Assembly: GCF_014642835.1 (NCBI RefSeq)
Contig: NZ_BMJA01000004.1
Location: forward strand, 216,535-280,534
Length of the DNA stretch: 64,000 bases
Direction: 5' to 3'
Source of the DNA: Dyella nitratireducens
GTDB taxonomy: Bacteria > Pseudomonadota > Gammaproteobacteria > Xanthomonadales > Rhodanobacteraceae
The notes beneath the pieces are model-generated. The model worked only from the letters and a program-made list of their open reading frames with translations. It made no database searches and was not told the origin of the DNA. This document shows, one piece after another, positions 63,001 through 64,000 of this stretch (its first letter is position 1; each line of letters opens with the position of its first letter). Position numbers and translations under genes: made by a program.

Positions 63001-63170
63001 GAAGGGCTTGCGCCGGGGTAGAAGGTCTGCACCTGGATCGTCGGGTAGTCGACGCTGGGCAGCGACGACACCGGCAGGAAGCGCATCGCCACCAGGCCCA
63101 CCAGCACCAGGGCGATCATCAGCAGCGATGTCGCCACGGGCCTGAGTACGAACAGGCGGGAGATATTCAT
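60063..63170 (-). CDS. RND efflux permease, MdtB-like
   Basis: First pump subunit, 1,035 residues of normal length. SRLFVLRPVATSLLMIALVL, GFVVDDSIVMIENIVRYLEE (proton relay) and GIVKKNAIMIVDFALEAERD identify the MdtB/MdtC class, which works as a heterotrimer of two different pumps. It has no low-complexity insertion, unlike the other two RND pumps here. It starts 18 bases after the adaptor gene. Confidence 0.93.
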   Translation of the reverse strand: MNISRLFVLRPVATSLLMIALVLVGLVAMRFLPVSSLPSVDYPTIQVQTFYPGASPSVMATTVTAPLEVQLGEIPGLQQMTSSSSAGASVITLQFNLALNLDVAEQNVQEALNAANSLLPSGLPAPPTYAKVNPADQPILTLAVTSKSMSLTQLQDVANNRLGTKISEVSGVGLVTPSGGNVPAVRVEADPQKLAAYGLNIDDLRSLLANVNVSQPKGNFDGPDLDYTINGNDQIQDPKDYLDTVISYQNGSPVYLRDVAHVTQSAQNTEQGAWYNTTPAIVLNVQRQPGANVIATVDQIKSILPQLESTLPAGMHVDIVNDSTGEIRASVADAAFELILAVVLVVLVIFVFLRNLPATIIPSISVPVSLIGTLAMMYELNYSIDNLSLMALIIATGFVVDDSIVMIENIVRYLEEGETPLNAALIGAGQIGFTILSLTVSLIAVLIPLLFMGGVIGRLFSEFAVTLAVTIVISGIVSLTLVPMLCARILRAQAERHPSKFEQISEGLFNKLLHAYERGLRFVMDHQTATLVTFLVTLAITVVLYVVIPKGLFPVQDVGVLQGISIADNSVSYSTMVDRQAQLAEAILKDQDVTNLTSYVGIDGTNTTLNNGRFLINLKPRDDRSDSAAEIARRIQQEVANVPGIKLYLQPEQDLTLDTTVSPNQYQFVLRGPSQQAFQQYVPALITRMKQISSITDVTSDLNNEGLSVNVEVNRQLAARFGITPATIDNALYDALGQRIVSTIFNQSNQYRVILVAKPQSLPTLQSLGDLYLPSQTASSGQVPLKAIAKIEVTKSQLVISHLAQFPSVTISFNLAKDASLSKAVKEINQAEQEIRLPPSITSSFQGAAQAFQDSLSSEVYLLIAALIAVYIVLGVLYESFIHPVTILSTLPSAGIGALLSLMIAGTDLDIIGIIGIVLLIGIVKKNAIMIVDFALEAERDHGKPPAEAIFEASLLRFRPILMTTLAAMLGALPMLLGTGTGSELRRPLGLAIIGGLTLSQLLTLFTTPVIYLFFDRLAQRFNRKPSLAAGDHTP

Positions 63171-63188
63171 CAGATCAACGCCTGCCGA

Positions 63189-64000
63189 TTACGACGCGGA
63201 GGAGGTAGAGCCGGCATCCGAGCCGGTTTTGTGCCTGCGTTTGCCGCCTGTATGCGATGCACCTGTCGACGATGACGATGCCGGTTCGCCCGCACTGCTT
63301 GCGCCAGCAGGATGCGCTTGCGCCACGCGGATCTTCGCACCATCGCTCAAGCGATCCGTGCCATCCGTCACCACCGTTTCGCCGACGGAAAGGCCGGCGA
63401 GGATCGCGGTGTATTTGCCGTCGCTGGGGCCTGGCGTCACCTTGTGCACGGACACGGTGTCATCGCTATTGACCAGGAACACGTAATTGCCGGGAGCGCC
63501 GGTCTGCACAGCGGGCGTCGGCACCAGCACGGTGTTCTGCAAGGTATCCACCAGCAACTGCGCGTTGACGAATTCGTTGGGATACAGCGCTTCGTTGTCG
63601 TTGGGAACCGTCGCGCGCAGCGTTACCGTACCGGTGCTGGTGGCCATCTGGTTGCTGATGGCATACAGCGTGCCGGTGGCAATCTGCTTGGTGTTGTCGC
63701 TGTTGAACACTGTGACCGGCAGTTTCGTGCCGGTGTTGTAACGATCCAACACTTTGCCGAGCAAATTTTGCGGCACGGTGAACTGCACGGTGGTCGGCTT
63801 CATCGTGGTGATCACCACGATGCCGGTGGAGCTGGACGGCGTCACGTAATTGCCTGGATCGACCAGGCGCAAGCCGACCTTGCCGTCGACCGGCGCAATG
63901 ATATGGCAGTAAGTGAGATCAAGTTCGAATTGCGCAATATTTGCCTGATCCGCTTTGACAGCCGCTTCGTATTGCTGGACCAGGAACTTCTGGTCCATAT
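63189..64000 (-). CDS. RND efflux adaptor, MdtA-like (partial, start beyond window end)
   Basis: The C-terminal about 270 residues of a membrane-fusion protein. Second lipoyl half (LTYCHIIAPVDGKVGLRLVD), beta-barrel (TVQFTVPQNLLGKV, ALYPNEFVNAQLLVDTL) and membrane-proximal domain (GETVVTDGTDRLSDGAKIRV). It ends in a Ser/Gly/His/Lys-rich disordered tail. The reading frame is open to position 64000, so the N-terminus lies outside. It is the upstream member of the mdtABC-like operon. Confidence 0.9.
   Translation of the reverse strand, partial: MDQKFLVQQYEAAVKADQANIAQFELDLTYCHIIAPVDGKVGLRLVDPGNYVTPSSSTGIVVITTMKPTTVQFTVPQNLLGKVLDRYNTGTKLPVTVFNSDNTKQIATGTLYAISNQMATSTGTVTLRATVPNDNEALYPNEFVNAQLLVDTLQNTVLVPTPAVQTGAPGNYVFLVNSDDTVSVHKVTPGPSDGKYTAILAGLSVGETVVTDGTDRLSDGAKIRVAQAHPAGASSAGEPASSSSTGASHTGGKRRHKTGSDAGSTSSAS

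Overview
The window looks like chromosomal DNA of a GC-rich gammaproteobacterium of the Xanthomonadales, most likely family Rhodanobacteraceae (Dyella/Frateuria/Luteibacter type). That placement is an inference. It rests on a methionine synthase split into two genes with an ArsR-methyltransferase gene upstream, a MoaC-MogA fusion, a giant NAD-glutamate dehydrogenase, motifs resembling the xanthomonad xyl-box, and several families of palindromic intergenic repeats (REP-like).

Layout. 1-4.7 kb: a xylan-type locus with a partial TonB-dependent receptor (-), divergent from a GH11 xylanase and a SUMF1-fold protein (+). Two xyl-box-like motifs lie in the divergent promoter region. 4.7-12.8 kb (-): a tightly overlapping molybdenum operon read moaA-moaCB-moeA-moaD-moaE-mobA-(118 aa unknown)-modA-modB-modC, preceded by a probable Moco riboswitch. 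Together it makes molybdopterin and imports molybdate. 13-17.6 kb: a YccS-like membrane protein (-) and a two-gene osmoprotectant-type ABC importer (+). 17.6-24.2 kb: small stress and envelope proteins, two stand-alone receiver domains, a metallothionein, DUF2383 and DUF4142 proteins, a KGG-motif protein and a ligD remnant.

24.2-27.0 kb: a small AT-richer island between a tRNA-Val(CAC) gene and a 20-bp partial copy of that tRNA's 3' end. It carries a secreted mini-RHS protein with a C-terminal deaminase-like toxin domain, an overlapping DUF416-like immunity candidate, a 48-codon ORF and a frameshifted gene. 27-34.6 kb: a LAB_N protein, split metH, its ArsR-methyltransferase neighbour, a Phd/PIN toxin-antitoxin pair and an acyl-CoA dehydrogenase.

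34,660-42,266: a complete 7.6-kb transposon with 25-bp perfect terminal inverted repeats, an 8-bp target duplication and an IS1595-type transposase. Its cargo is a HerA ATPase, a NurA-type nuclease with a zinc ribbon and a D12-class adenine methyltransferase, plus an exonuclease fragment, a small HTH protein and a coiled-coil/winged-helix protein. This cassette is the best candidate for an undescribed mobile defence or DNA-processing system. 42.3-46.7 kb (-): an AcrAB-like efflux pair. 47.2-54.1 kb (+): NAD-glutamate dehydrogenase, NAD kinase and a 5'-nucleotidase. 54.2-64 kb (-): an MdtABC-like operon (adaptor, two RND pumps, outer-membrane lipoprotein) ending in an aldo/keto reductase.

No rRNA genes or CRISPR arrays are visible.
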